DNA of 64,000 bases from contig NC_088916.1 of assembly GCF_963576675.1 (NCBI RefSeq), forward strand, positions 53,197,001 to 53,261,000. The letters are read 5' to 3'. This DNA comes from Euphorbia lathyris (Eukaryota; Streptophyta; Magnoliopsida; Malpighiales; Euphorbiaceae). The notes under the pieces are model-generated. The model made no database searches, was not told the origin of the DNA, and saw nothing but the letters and a program-made list of their open reading frames with translations. This document shows positions 11,345 through 22,600 of the stretch, piece by piece. The first letter of the stretch is position 1. Every line of letters starts with the position of its first letter. Made by a program: the position numbers and the translations under genes.

Positions 11345-11820
11345 TAAAATAAACCCATATGGTTACATTGTTTTGCAGATGGATGACTGTTGTATTCTTT
11401 TTTTGTCAAAAAAATGACTTTGCTTATCGACATTTGCAAAACGAAGAGTTTTGGATTGAAATTGTCAAATTTAACCATTAACAACCTTCAAATAATTAAA
11501 GCTGTTTCGTATCATATTTACTATGGAATGATATTTATTTTTTGTTTTTGAAAATCATCCTTTTTGGATTTTTCTCCCTCATCAAACAACTAGATGACTC
11601 CAAAACTAAAAAGTTGAAAATTAAAATTGATTAAAATATCATTAAATTCTTGAAAATTTTCATTTTCGGGTCCTTAACGGTCAAATTTGGCAATGCCAAT
11701 CCAAAAGTCACTGATTTGCAAATGTCACACATTCATTGTTTTGATAAAAAAAAAATTACCACAATCTTCCATCTGCAAAACAGTGTAACGACATGAATTT
11801 ATTTTGAAATTAACCAAAAT
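11345..11820. repeat. Diverged foldback nested with the longer inverted repeat
   Basis: 11345-11487 and about 11675-11820 are diverged inverted copies. They share TTTTGCAGATGGA, CATTTGCAAA and GTCAAATTT-type blocks in reverse order. The inner 190 bases are unrelated and AT-rich. The right arm serves as partner to both 11345-11487 and 10051-10176. Confidence 0.5.
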
Positions 11821-11857
11821 AATAATATAAAATATTTAAAATAGAAAAACGTATATA

Positions 11858-12230
11858 AGGAGGTGGTATAAGCTCCTGCGATTTTAATAGGATGGAAAAG
11901 TCCATCTTATCCCTCAAATTAATGTTATGTAGTTTAAATAAGGTTAAAATAGTAAAATGTATTATTTTATCTCTATCCCTATCCCACATACCAAACATTG
12001 AATAATAATTCTCGACTATCATATTTTTATCTTTATCCCAACCATTTATCATTATCCTTATCCCACCTTTATCTTTGTCTCTATCCCAATAGAATACCAA
12101 ACGCCCCGTTAGGAGCCTGTCTACCGGACTAGCGCTTAGTGTTTTTTACAACCTTGCGGAAATTAAATTTTGGCGTATGGCTATTCCATGTTTGGCTATT
12201 TTTCTTTTTTTCTTAAATATATAATTTACT
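11858..12230. other. Intergenic DNA, possible MITE ends, no gene
   Basis: It contains TATCCC/GGGATA-type repeats on both strands and ends in ACCAAACGCCCCGTTA near 12100, which resembles the right terminus of a PIF/Harbinger-like MITE. I could not pair it with a convincing left terminus. No coding signal. Confidence 0.35.
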
Positions 12231-12835
12231 ACTCTCTTCATTCCATATTATTTGTTACAAATAGAAAATCTTGTTTCATACTTTCTCTGTTTCATATTCC
12301 ATGTCTTTTCAGAGATTCTTTTTTGTTTCATATTACATGTCATATTATATGATGAATACACATTAAGTCACATTCTATATGCTATAAAACGTGGGTTTAT
12401 GAAGATTAATTAAAATAATAGACTTATTATAAAATAAATAAATAGCGGAATCAACAAATAAGGGACAACAAAGTCTTTTTCCTAATACTCTTAATTTCTA
12501 TGCAACTCTCTAAAAAAAACATGTAATATGTAACGGATGAAGTATTATTTGTCAATTTTAAAATTTTAAGATAAATTGCTCTTATTTTACTCTTATTAAT
12601 GAGTTTAACATTAATTACTCATTTTATCATTTTACGTTTTCAAAGTATAAAAGTGGTGTAATTTAATGAATATTATGAAAAATAAAAATTACTAACAAAG
12701 AAGCATAAAAAGTATTTTATTCTATTTTCAATAAATTTAATACAAATCAACTATTCCCATAATTTAATACTATAAATCAACTATTCCCTTAATATGGGTG
12801 ATTTCATCAATGTGACAAATAATATGGAATTTTAC
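12231..12835. mobile_element. Stowaway-like MITE containing a second, nested one
   Basis: TTCCATATTATTTGTTAC (12240-12257) is matched in inverse by GTGACAAATAATATGGAA (12815-12832). Inside it a second pair, about 12284-12310 (CATATTCCATGTC) and 12518-12545 (ACATGTAATATG...GGATGAAGTA), is arranged the same way. Such TTCCATATTA termini are common on plant Tc1/mariner (Stowaway) MITEs. There is no coding capacity. Confidence 0.45.
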
Positions 12836-13635
12836 GAATTTTAAATGATAAATTGATTCCTACATTAAGCTCATTCAACAATTTACTTTTGTTCAATTTG
12901 AATGAGAAAAAAAAAAAAAACCCCGATGCATTGTTTACTTGGCATGATTATAAATCTTTCTAAAATCCACAACTTTTTAGTAATTTAGGGACTTTAGACT
13001 TGACTTTGCTATTTAGTTAAGTCCGTGAACTTCAGAATGAGGTCTATTGCATCTTAGGAATTTATGACTAAGGACATTGTCTTACTTATTTATTGCATTT
13101 TAAATTTAGAATTTACTATTTCTTATATTTTTAATATTATCATTTACTGTTTTATATATTTTTATTATTTCAATTTTAGAATTTATTATTTCTTATATTT
13201 TTAATATTATCATTTATGGTTTTATATATTTTTATTCTTTTAATGCTCGCTTAGAGGTACGTCTACACCTTGTGCCAAAGGCTCCAAGACCTCCTTGCCG
13301 CCTTAGTGCGCCATGTGCATAATAACCAAAGGCTTACTTGTTTATTATGGCCAAGAAAAGGAAAATGCACGGCATCCTGTATATTACAATTAAAGGTAGA
13401 CTATGCACATTAGCTTTAAAACATTGGTTTAGCAAAGATAAAAGAAATTAAATTGAACAGATGACATGTTTAAATTGGTCAAGCATCATTACAAAGATTG
13501 ATGCACTCTATATTTTCTCATATAATATTATTTTCCGATTTAATATTTACTATATGCATAAACCACGAGAGCATATACACTTGTAAACAACAAAATTCAC
13601 AAGTTTGTAAATAACAATGGAGATTTGATACCTTG
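12836..13635. repeat. AT-rich spacer downstream of ADA2 with a 73-bp tandem duplication
   Basis: About 13090-13162 and 13163-13235 are two copies of one segment, recognisable by TTTCTTATATTTTTAATATT in each. The remainder, which should include the ADA2 3' untranslated region just left of 13636, has no recognised feature. Confidence 0.5.
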
Positions 13636-16600
13636 TCATGTTTGGACAATTCCTTTCTTCACCATCATATCATAAACTTTATCCACTTTGCTTGGTTCCA
13701 CCTTGAACAGACCATGTGCATCAGATTTCTTGGTGACGGTGCCCTTCATAATCTCCGCCCACATTGTCTGGAGCATATATAGATAATGTGCAGGCAGTAT
13801 TCTAATCTCACCACAAAGATGTTTCTCCTGTGCACAACAATCCCACAATCAGAAATCTCAAGATAGTAGCAATCTCAGAATCTAATAATTAGATAGATAT
13901 CAATAAGCTGAAAAATCATTCTTACAGAGTCAGATAGAAAATCAGCCCCTAGAAATCCAGAGATATCCCAATCATCTATGCTGCTTGAAGATGAATCACT
14001 CCCACTTGTATGTACACCAGTGAGTCCCTTGATAATGCTACGAGGGCTTCCATTAACCTCTCCTTTAAGACTAGTATGCCTCTGCAACACCTTATTGCTT
14101 ATACCAGACAATGAACTTTCTTTCACTTTCGAACCACCTTCATTAGCTTCCTTCTTTTGCTTCTCCTCAATGTATTTATTCAAATCAGCAGATGTTTGGC
14201 AGCCAGCAGCTCGAGCTTCCTGCATAATAATATTTTAAGAATGCTGAGGAACTGGGAATAGCTAATCAAGTATATAAAGGTCAAGTTTGAGGAATGCACC
14301 AAACCTGGAGATCTTTTATTCTTTTGACAATACGACGTTCTTCAATTACATTTTTCATCAACTCTTCATGCTCTTCTTTTGAGTGGAACCTCATGAAGAC
14401 CTTCAAATGCTGATATATTTCTCTCTCTTCAGGTGATAAATGAATCTCAAAAGGATCTGGGTAAAGTAAATTTCTGTCAAGTATGAAATCTTTCCTCCGC
14501 TTCCTCTCGTCAAGCCTGTAGACAAGATCCAAATTCATTTGGAAAAATTATTAGATGATGGAAGATCGAATATCTCTTACATAAAGTCCAAAAGTAAATG
14601 GTTAACTGATAGTACTATCAAATCCAGTCCAATGTGAAAAACTTTGGAGAAAAAATAAATGAAAGTAATAAGGGGGTGTTTGGTTCGCGTAGAGTGTCAC
14701 AATTATAGATAGGGATTATTTAGGTATTATTAGGTGGTTAATTGTTTTTACATCAAGTGGCATTTAGCCTTAATAGATGTTATTTAGGAATGTTTACAGT
14801 TGTGGCTGTTATTAGGCCTATTTAGAGTGGATTGCTATATTTCCTATTCTTATTTAAGGTAGGTTATATTTCCTATTCTCATTTAAGGTAGGTTAGAATG
14901 AATAGGACGGTTTAAGGTAAGTTAGAATTATCAGGCGCATGAATTTAGGAGACTAGCTATACTTTCCTTATCCTTTTTTCCTATTTAAGAGAATGAGTCT
15001 GTACTAATTCATTATGCAAATTGATTAATGAAATCTTTATTTCTTTCTTCTAAAATCTCTCTCTATTCTCTGTTTATCTCAATCTCTCTCTAACCTTCTC
15101 TCTTCTTTCTCTATTCCCCTCTTCTCCAAAGATCCTTTCTGCCCTAATCTTACTGTCGGAAGTCCTAAAGAAAGGAATGGAATGATATACCTCTGATTCC
15201 CTTTGTGGATGTTTTGGTTGAAGGTAGTAAACTAGAGCTCTGTTTTTAACAATAATTTATATACATACATGTGTCAGTATTAATAAATTAATCACATGTA
15301 AATGTAAAAATGAAAATCAATTTATTCAACCATTAAAATCAAAAGACGATGAAACTGAGGAAACTGAAATAAAATAAATCAAGGAAAATGCATAGACATT
15401 CTATTTTAAAAAAGAAAATAGAATTTTAAAATAATTAAAAATAAATACTAAAACTCAATAATGCCACAAAAGATGTGCTAGAGCAGCCTTCTCTAAGGAA
15501 GCAGGTCACTGTTGAAATTGTTAAGGAGGGTCTGTTTGGAAAGGTAAGCCCCTTCATTATTGAGCCTTACTCTCTACCATGTCCCATCATTCCTTTAAAT
15601 ATTGGGATTAAGAGATCCTATTACCCTAGAGCATTGCAAGCAGCCCTTAGGCAAGACAAAGATGATAGGGAAGAATTGCAACTTAAACAGCCATTCAAAT
15701 CCCCAATAACCACCCTAAACAATCCGAAACCTAACCCGACTTTCAGATCTCCTATCACCTCAAACACACTGAAAATCCTTCTTGAAACTAATATGCCTTC
15801 AGTGATCAAACAGAAAACTTTGGATGTCAGAACCCAAAACTTTCCTACTTCTATTGAGAAAACACATTGCTCATACCGGAATTTTGAGATTAGGTATTAT
15901 TAGGTGGTTAATTGTTTTTACATCAAGTGGTATTTAGGTATAATAGATGTTATTTAGGAATGTTTACAGCTGTGGCTGTTATTAGGCCTATTTAGAGCGG
16001 ATTGCTATATTTCCTATTCTTATTTAAGGTAGGTTATATTTCCTATTCTTATTTAAGGTAGGTTAGAATGAATAGGACGGTTTAAGGTAAGTTAGAATTA
16101 TTAGGAGCATGAATTTAGGAGACTAGCTATACTTTACTTTTCCTTTTTTCCTATTTAAGAGAATGAGTCTGTACTAATTCATTATGCAAATTGATGAATG
16201 AAATCTTTATTTCTTTCTTCCAAAATCTCTCTATTCTCTGTTTATCTCAATCTCTCTCTAACCTTCTCTCTTCTTTCTCTATTCTCCTCTTCTCCTAAGA
16301 TCCTTTCTGCTCTAATCTTACTGTCAGAAATCCTGAATGGAATCAAGAAAGGAAAATAAGGAGAAAGGAATGGTATGACCCTGACTTTCCTTATTTGTTT
16401 GTTTTAGTTTCACAAAGGGAATGATATACCTCTGATTCCCTTTGTGGATGTCTGGTTCAAGGTAATAAACTAGAGTTCTGCTTTTTAACAATAATTTATA
16501 TACATACATGTGTCGGTGTTAATAAATTAATCACAAGTAAATGTAAGAATGAAAATCAATTTATTCAACCATTAAAATCAAAAGACGACGAAACTGAGGA

Positions 16601-19600
16601 AACTGAAATAAAATAAATCAAGGAAAATGGATAGACATTCTATCTTAAAAAGAAAATAATCATTTTAAAATAATTAAAAATAAATACTAAAACTCAATAA
16701 TGCCACAAAAGATGTGCTAGAGCAGCCTTCTCTAAGGAAGCAGGTCACTGTTGAAATTGTTAAGGAGGGTCTGTTTGGAAAGGTAAGCCCCTTCATTATT
16801 GAGCCTTACTCTCTACCATGTCCCATCATTCCTTTAAATATTGGGATTAAGAGATCCTATTACCCTAGAGCATTGCAAGCAGCCATTAGGCAAGACAAAA
16901 GATGATAGGGAAGAATTGCAACCTAAACAGCCATTCAAATCCCCAATAACCACCCTAAACACCCGAAACAATCTGAAACTAACCCGACTTTCAGATCTCC
17001 TATCACCTCAAACACACTGAAAATCCTTTTTAGATGTCAGAACCCAAAACTTTCCTACTTCTATTGAGAAAACACATTGCTCATACCGGAATTTTGAGAA
17101 GAGAAATTTTCCGGGTTATCTTCGTGTTCCGTTACAAATTCAATGGGCTGTTTCCGTCGCGGAGCCCTTTCAAGTTCACTGATCTCCATATTTCTACATT
17201 CTTGGGGACAAGAATGCTTCAAAGTGGGGGAGTATTGTCACAATTATAGATAGGGATTATTTAGGTATTATTAGGTGGTTAATTGTTTTTACATCAAGTG
17301 GTATTTAGCCTTAATAGATGTTATTTAGGAATGTTTACAGCTATAGCTGTTATTAGGCCTATTTAGAGTGGATTGCTATATTTCCTATTCTTATTTAAGG
17401 TAGGTTATAGGTTTAAGGTAAGTTTGAATTATTAGGAGCATGAATTTAGGAGACTAGCTATACTTTCCTTTTCCTTTTTTCCTATTTAAGAGAATGAGTC
17501 TGTACTAATTCATTATGCAAATTGATTAATGAAATCTTTATTTCTTTTTTCTAAAATCTCTCTCTATTCTCTGTTTATCTCAATCTCTCTCTAACCTTCT
17601 CTCTTCTTTCTCTATTCTCCTCTTCTCCTAAGATCCTTTCTGCTCTAATCTTACTGTCAGAAATCCTGAATAGAATCAAGAAAGGAAAATAAGGAGAAAG
17701 GAATGGTATGACCCTGACATTCCTTATTTGTTTGTTTTAGTTTCACAAAGGGAATGATATACCTCTGATTCCCTTTGTGGATGTTTGGTTCAAGGTAATA
17801 AACTAGAGTTCTGCTTTTTAACAATAATTTATATACATACATGTGTCAGTATTAATAAATTAATCACATGTAAATGTAAGAATGAAAATCAATTTATTCA
17901 ACCATTAAAATCAAAAGACGACGAAACTGAGGAAACTGAAATAAAATAAATCAAGGAAAATGGATAGACATTCTATCTTAAAAAGAAAATAATCATTTTA
18001 AAATAATTAAAAATAAATACTAAAACTCAATAATGCCACAAAAGATGTGCTAGAGCAGCCTTCTCTAAGGAAGCAGGTCACTGTTGAAATTGTTAAGGAG
18101 GGTCTGTTTGGAAAGGTAAGCCCCTTCATTATCGAGCCTTACACTCTACCATGTCCCATCATTCCTTTAAATATTGGGATTAAGAGATCCTATTACCCTA
18201 GAGCATTGCAAGCAGCCATTAGGCAAGACAAAAGATGATAGGGAAGAATTGCAACCTAAACAGCCATTCAAATCCCCAATAACCACCCTAAATACCCGAA
18301 ACAATCTGAAACTAACCCGACTTTCAGATCTCCGATCACCTCAAACACACTGAAAATCCTTTCTGCTCTAATCTTACTGTCAGAAATCCTAATCCTGACA
18401 CAGAGGTAACGGAATGGAATCAAGAAAGGAAAATAAGGAGAAAGGAATGGAATGACCCTGACTTTCCTTATTTGTTTGTTTTAGTTTCACAAAGGGAATG
18501 ATATACCTCTATTCCCTTTGTGGATGTTTGGTTCAAGGTAATAAACTAGAGTTCTGTTTTTAACAATAATTTATATATATACATGTGTCAGTATTAATAA
18601 ATTAATCACATGTAAATGTAAGAATGAAAATCAATTTATTCAACCATTAAAATAAAAAGACGACGAAACTGAGGAAACTGAAATAAAATAAATCAAGGAA
18701 AATGCATAGACATTCTATTTGAAAAAGAAAATAATCATTTTAAAATAATTAAAAATAAATACTAAAACTTAATAATGCCACAAAAGATGTGCTAGAGCAG
18801 CCTTCTCTAAGGAAGCAGGTCACTGTTGAAATTGTTAAGGAGGGTCTGTTTGGAAAGGTAAGCCCCTTCATTATTGAGCCTTACTCTCTACCATGTCCCA
18901 TCATTCCTTTAAATATTGGGATTAAGAGATCCTATTACCCTAGAGCATTGCAAGCAGCCATTAGGCAAGACAAAGATGATAGGGAAGAATTGCAACCTAA
19001 ACAGCCATTCAAATCCCCAATAACCACCCTAAACACCCGAAACAATCTGAAACTAACCCGACTTTCAGATCTCCGATCACCTCAAACACACTGAAAATCC
19101 TTTTTAGATGTCAGAACCCAAAACTTTCCTACTTCTATTGAGAAAACACATTGCTCATACCGGAATTTTGAGAAGAGAAATTTTCCAGGTTATCTTCGTG
19201 TTCCGTTACAAATTCAATGGGCTGTTTCCGTCGCAGAGCCCTTTCAAGTTCACTGATCTCCATATTTCTACATTCTTGGGGACAAGAATGCTTCAAAGTG
19301 GGGGAGTATTGTCACAATTATAGATAGGGATTATTTAGGTATTATTAGGTGGTTAATTGTTTTTACATCAAGTGGTATTTAGCCTTAATAGATGTTATTG
19401 AGGAATGTTTACAGCTCTGGCTGTTATTAGGCCTATTTAGAGTGGATTGCTATATTTCCTATTCTTATTTAAGGTAGGTTATAGGTTTAAGGTAAGTTTG
19501 AATTATTAGGAGCATGAATTTAGGAGACTAGCTATACTTTCTTTTTCCTTTTTTCCTATTTAAGAGAATGAGTCTGTACTAATTCATTATGCAAATTGAT

Positions 19601-22600
19601 TAATGAAATCTTTATTTCTTTCTTCTAAAATCTCTCTCTATTCTCTGTTTATCTCAATCTCTCTCTAACCTTCTCTCTTCTTTCTCTATTCTCCTCTTCT
19701 CCTAAGATCCTTTCTGCTCTAATCTTACTGTCAGAAATCCTAATCCTGACACAGAGGTAACGGAATGGAATCAAGAAAGGAAAATAAGGAGAAAGGAATG
19801 GAATGACCCTGACTTTCCTTATTTGTTTGTTTTAGTTTCACAAAGGGAATGATATACCTCTGATTCCCTTTGTGGATGTTTGGTTCAAGGTAAGAAACTA
19901 GAATTCTGTTTTTAACAATAATTTATATACATACATGTGTCAGTATTAATAAATTAATCACATGTAAATGTAAGAATGAAAATCAATTTATTCAACCATT
20001 AAAATCAAAAGACGATGAAACTGAGGAAACTGAAATAAAATAAATCAAGGAAAATGCATATAGACATTCTATTTTAAAAAGAAAATAATCATTTTAAAAT
20101 AATTAATAATAAATACTAAAACTCTTTCTCAAAAAAAAAAATAAATACTAAAACTCAATAATAGGATAAAATAAAAATATTTGTCAAAATTATTTTTCAG
20201 AATAAAAAAGTAAAAACAAATAAATATAAGGATCAAAACAAAAATCAAAAAGTAAAATTTAGTCAAAAATATATTTTCAAGGGAAAAATAAAAAATATAT
20301 AAGTATAAGGATCAAAAGTGAAACTAATCCAAGGATTAAAAAAGTAAAAATAAATAAATATATGGACCAAAATAAAAAGAGACTAAAATATAATTTTAGT
20401 ATAATTTTAATATAATTTTATAAGGATTGTAGATGTTCAAATTAGTAAAAGGGGGGAAAGGGAATGAAAAACCTCGAGGGACTCGGGAATGGGATTAGAG
20501 GTGTTAGCTATGTTCACGGAAACGATACTGGGAAACGTAATTTCTGAAAAACATAAGAAACGGAAACGTGTGGGAAACGTGTAAATATTAAAAATATAGG
20601 GATATATTCATAAATATTAAAAATATAATAATACTTTAAAAAAAACAAAATTGAAGAACAAGAGAAAGAAAGTCCACACTCAATCAAGATTCAAGAGACA
20701 GATTATAGGAGAAAGAAATGTGGGTAAGCTTTTTAAATTAAAGGATACAAGGAAGGAATTATCTCTCAAATAGGAAGTTTCAATTTTCCTAATCTTAGAT
20801 TGAATGGGAATTGCAAAATAGAAAGTTTGAATTTCCAGAATTTTAATCGAAATATGTAGGGAAAACCGTTTAAAATTTGAGAGACGTGTTTCATATTTTG
20901 GGAAATTACGGAAACGTTTCGTATCAGTTTCCGAGAGTTTCCGTTTCCCACATCTGCCGGAAACGGGGAAACGCATGTCATAAAGAGTTTTCGTCCTTCA
21001 TAGGGTGTTAGTGGTAAACCCAAAACTAAAAGAGGATAAAATGAATGATTGAATGAAGAAAACAAACACCAACAAAAGGAATGAAACCTTCTCTTTCCCT
21101 TACCCTTTCCTGAAACCCCCAAACAAAAGCCCCCTAAAATATTAGGATGGAAGATTTGATCTCATTAAACAACCAATTGCTTGTGGACTAGGTTAAAAAA
21201 TATCAATAAAAAAAGTACCCAGTCTCCTAAAGGTACATTCATGCAACTACCTTTTTGAGTAGATCCGCAACACTCGCAATTTCAGCTCACGGTCAGCCTT
21301 AGTGTCAGTATCCTTAAACTCCATATCAGCCAGCAATTGCTCCGCATCATTATCATATTCAATCTCAAATTCCTGCCTCTTAAAATTGTAGCCACTCAAC
21401 TCTGTCATGGAAGGCCTTTCTTCTCCTGGAGTCCTAAGTTTCTTCTCGCCGATGCTCCTGTCTGCCTGAGATTCTGCTAGTAATTTGAAATAAAAAAAAA
21501 TTAATAAGTGCTTCGATTACATGTTATATTTTTTATGTCATCACCAACTGATCAACAATGCTTCAAATACTATCTACATTGACCTTTTAAAGTCATAAAC
21601 AAGTTACAGAAATAACAATCAGTAACTATAGGCTCCAAAAGAAATCCTACCCCAAACTGAAACTAATTTCCGACGAAAAACTAGTACAAGAACAATATGT
21701 AAAAGATCACAAGCATGACTGAGCATGTCATATCAATTTTAGAAAGTTATACTTTTCCTAAGTAAAAGTAGCAGATACCAGAACTGATTCTGCATATCCA
21801 AATAAAACAGAAACAACAATTTAAAAGCGTTACTCCAAATAAAAATATCCAATACACCAATCATTAGCATGTCCAATAGAAATGCAGAAAGCAACCTTCC
21901 ACTTTGATGCCATCCTTAAGTTGGGCTATGTTCGATACTTTCTTGCCTGCACCTGAGCAAGTGTTACTGCTGCTTGAATTCGTACAAGGGCCATATTCTG
22001 AGGTCAACAACAAAAGCAAATTAAATCATCAAATCATTCACATACTTGTAGAGAAAAGGTAACCTCAAGAAACAGCCAACAAAAATTAAATGCATTTCAG
22101 AACCTTGAACAAACATAGCTGCTTTTAAGTCAGATGAGGGGTGACCAGCTACATCTCTCTTCTGTGTTTCACTTCTGAACAAGGACATTGACAGGACTTA
22201 TAAACCAGGATTTGAGACCAAATATGTATAAAGAAAGATAGAAGATGCTATACTTTATTCTTGCTGGCAATGGAGACTCCTTCAGTGTAAGCTCCCCAAC
22301 TGCAGTAAGCTCTGGAAATAAAAGTACAAGTCAATCCAGAACTCTTATCTCACCAAAACACCCATAACAAATAGATCAGAGTCCCATTCAGCTTTGCATC
22401 TAAAGCTGCTTTTCAAAAAAATTAAAAATAAGAAAATGCAAAGCCTTTTAGCTTCTTCATATAAGGAGTTCACGCTGATTTTCAAATATACTAGAATTAA
22501 TTTAGTAAAATCTAATATGCAGAAGCAATTCAATTCTTAGGTTTTCTTTTTAATTTAGATCATGAATCTATGAGGGGCTTTTATTGATAATAAAACCAAA

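Larger units (their letters stand above)
10051..11857. repeat. Long inverted-repeat element, arms of about 126 bp
   Basis: The left arm 10051-10176 and right arm 11731-11857 are nearly identical inverted copies. Each contains GTTACACTGTTTTGCAGATG (or its complement). A third, diverged copy of the same arm lies at about 11345-11440. The structure suggests a foldback or MULE-like DNA element rearranged by duplication of an arm. No transposase is visible, and the left interior is interrupted by a hAT-like MITE. Confidence 0.6.
15456..19309 (+). repeat. Four recurring internal segments (retroelement 3' piece plus host flank)
   Basis: A segment starting GCCACAAAAGATGTGCTAG recurs at about 15461, 16700, 18033 and 18776. 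Each gives a short frame (LEQPSLRKQVTVEIVKEG...) starting at 15475, 16714, 18047 and 18789. The spacings of 1239, 1333 and 742 bases show that units of different length were duplicated. Between the LTR end and each segment lies about 300 bases of native element flank, so flank and retroelement were amplified together. I do not recognise the encoded peptide and do not regard it as a gene: it has no conserved start, ends at different stops, and occurs only in this array. Confidence 0.7.
14695..19751 (+). mobile_element. Rearranged LTR retrotransposon remnant, probably Ty3/gypsy
   Basis: LTR-like segments with TGTCA...TGACA ends bound the region, and the flanks TAGAG (14690-14694) and CAGAG (19752-19756) look like a 5-bp target duplication with one change. 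Between them lie four partial internal segments, two of which end in a polypurine tract directly before an LTR. The residual reading before the tract (VPLQIQW..., then LGDKNASKWGS) resembles the C-terminal tail of Ty3/gypsy polyproteins, but this is weak. No reverse transcriptase or primer site remains. It is inside the Harbinger-like element, so it is younger than that element. Confidence 0.65.
14672..21134. mobile_element. PIF/Harbinger-like DNA element in ADA2 intron 10, interrupted
   Basis: The left end is GGGGGTGTTTGGTTCGCG at 14672 and the right end is CCCAAACAAAAGCCCCC at 21118-21134. TAA flanks both sides (14669-14671 and 21135-21137), as expected for this superfamily. The native interior (19752 onward) is rich in GGAATGG and ATTCC, typical of such non-autonomous elements. 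Subtracting later insertions leaves about 1 to 1.4 kb. The inverted ends match only over about 12 of 15 bases. Confidence 0.6.
14516..21250 (-). other. ADA2 intron 10 (6735 bp), packed with nested elements
   Basis: The donor after the Ser-Lys-Arg codons is GTAG (21250-21247) and the acceptor before LDERKRRK ends at 14516. Almost the whole intron is one Harbinger-like insert with a rearranged LTR element and a hAT-like element inside it. The stretch 20150-20420 is A-rich and has degenerate repeats of ATAAGGATCAAAA. The other introns are under about 1 kb, so the size here is due to insertions. Confidence 0.9.

Noticed and set aside
15475..19323. ORFs starting MLEQPSLRK... and MSEPKTFLLL... as host genes
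   Set aside because: They recur only as parts of the tandem LTR array in the ADA2 intron, with different stops in each copy. The second set overlaps the tail of an LTR element in another frame.
20680..21122. ORFs in the GGAAACG-rich part of the ADA2 intron
   Set aside because: They lie in a hAT-like non-coding element with an 8-bp target duplication and have no protein features.
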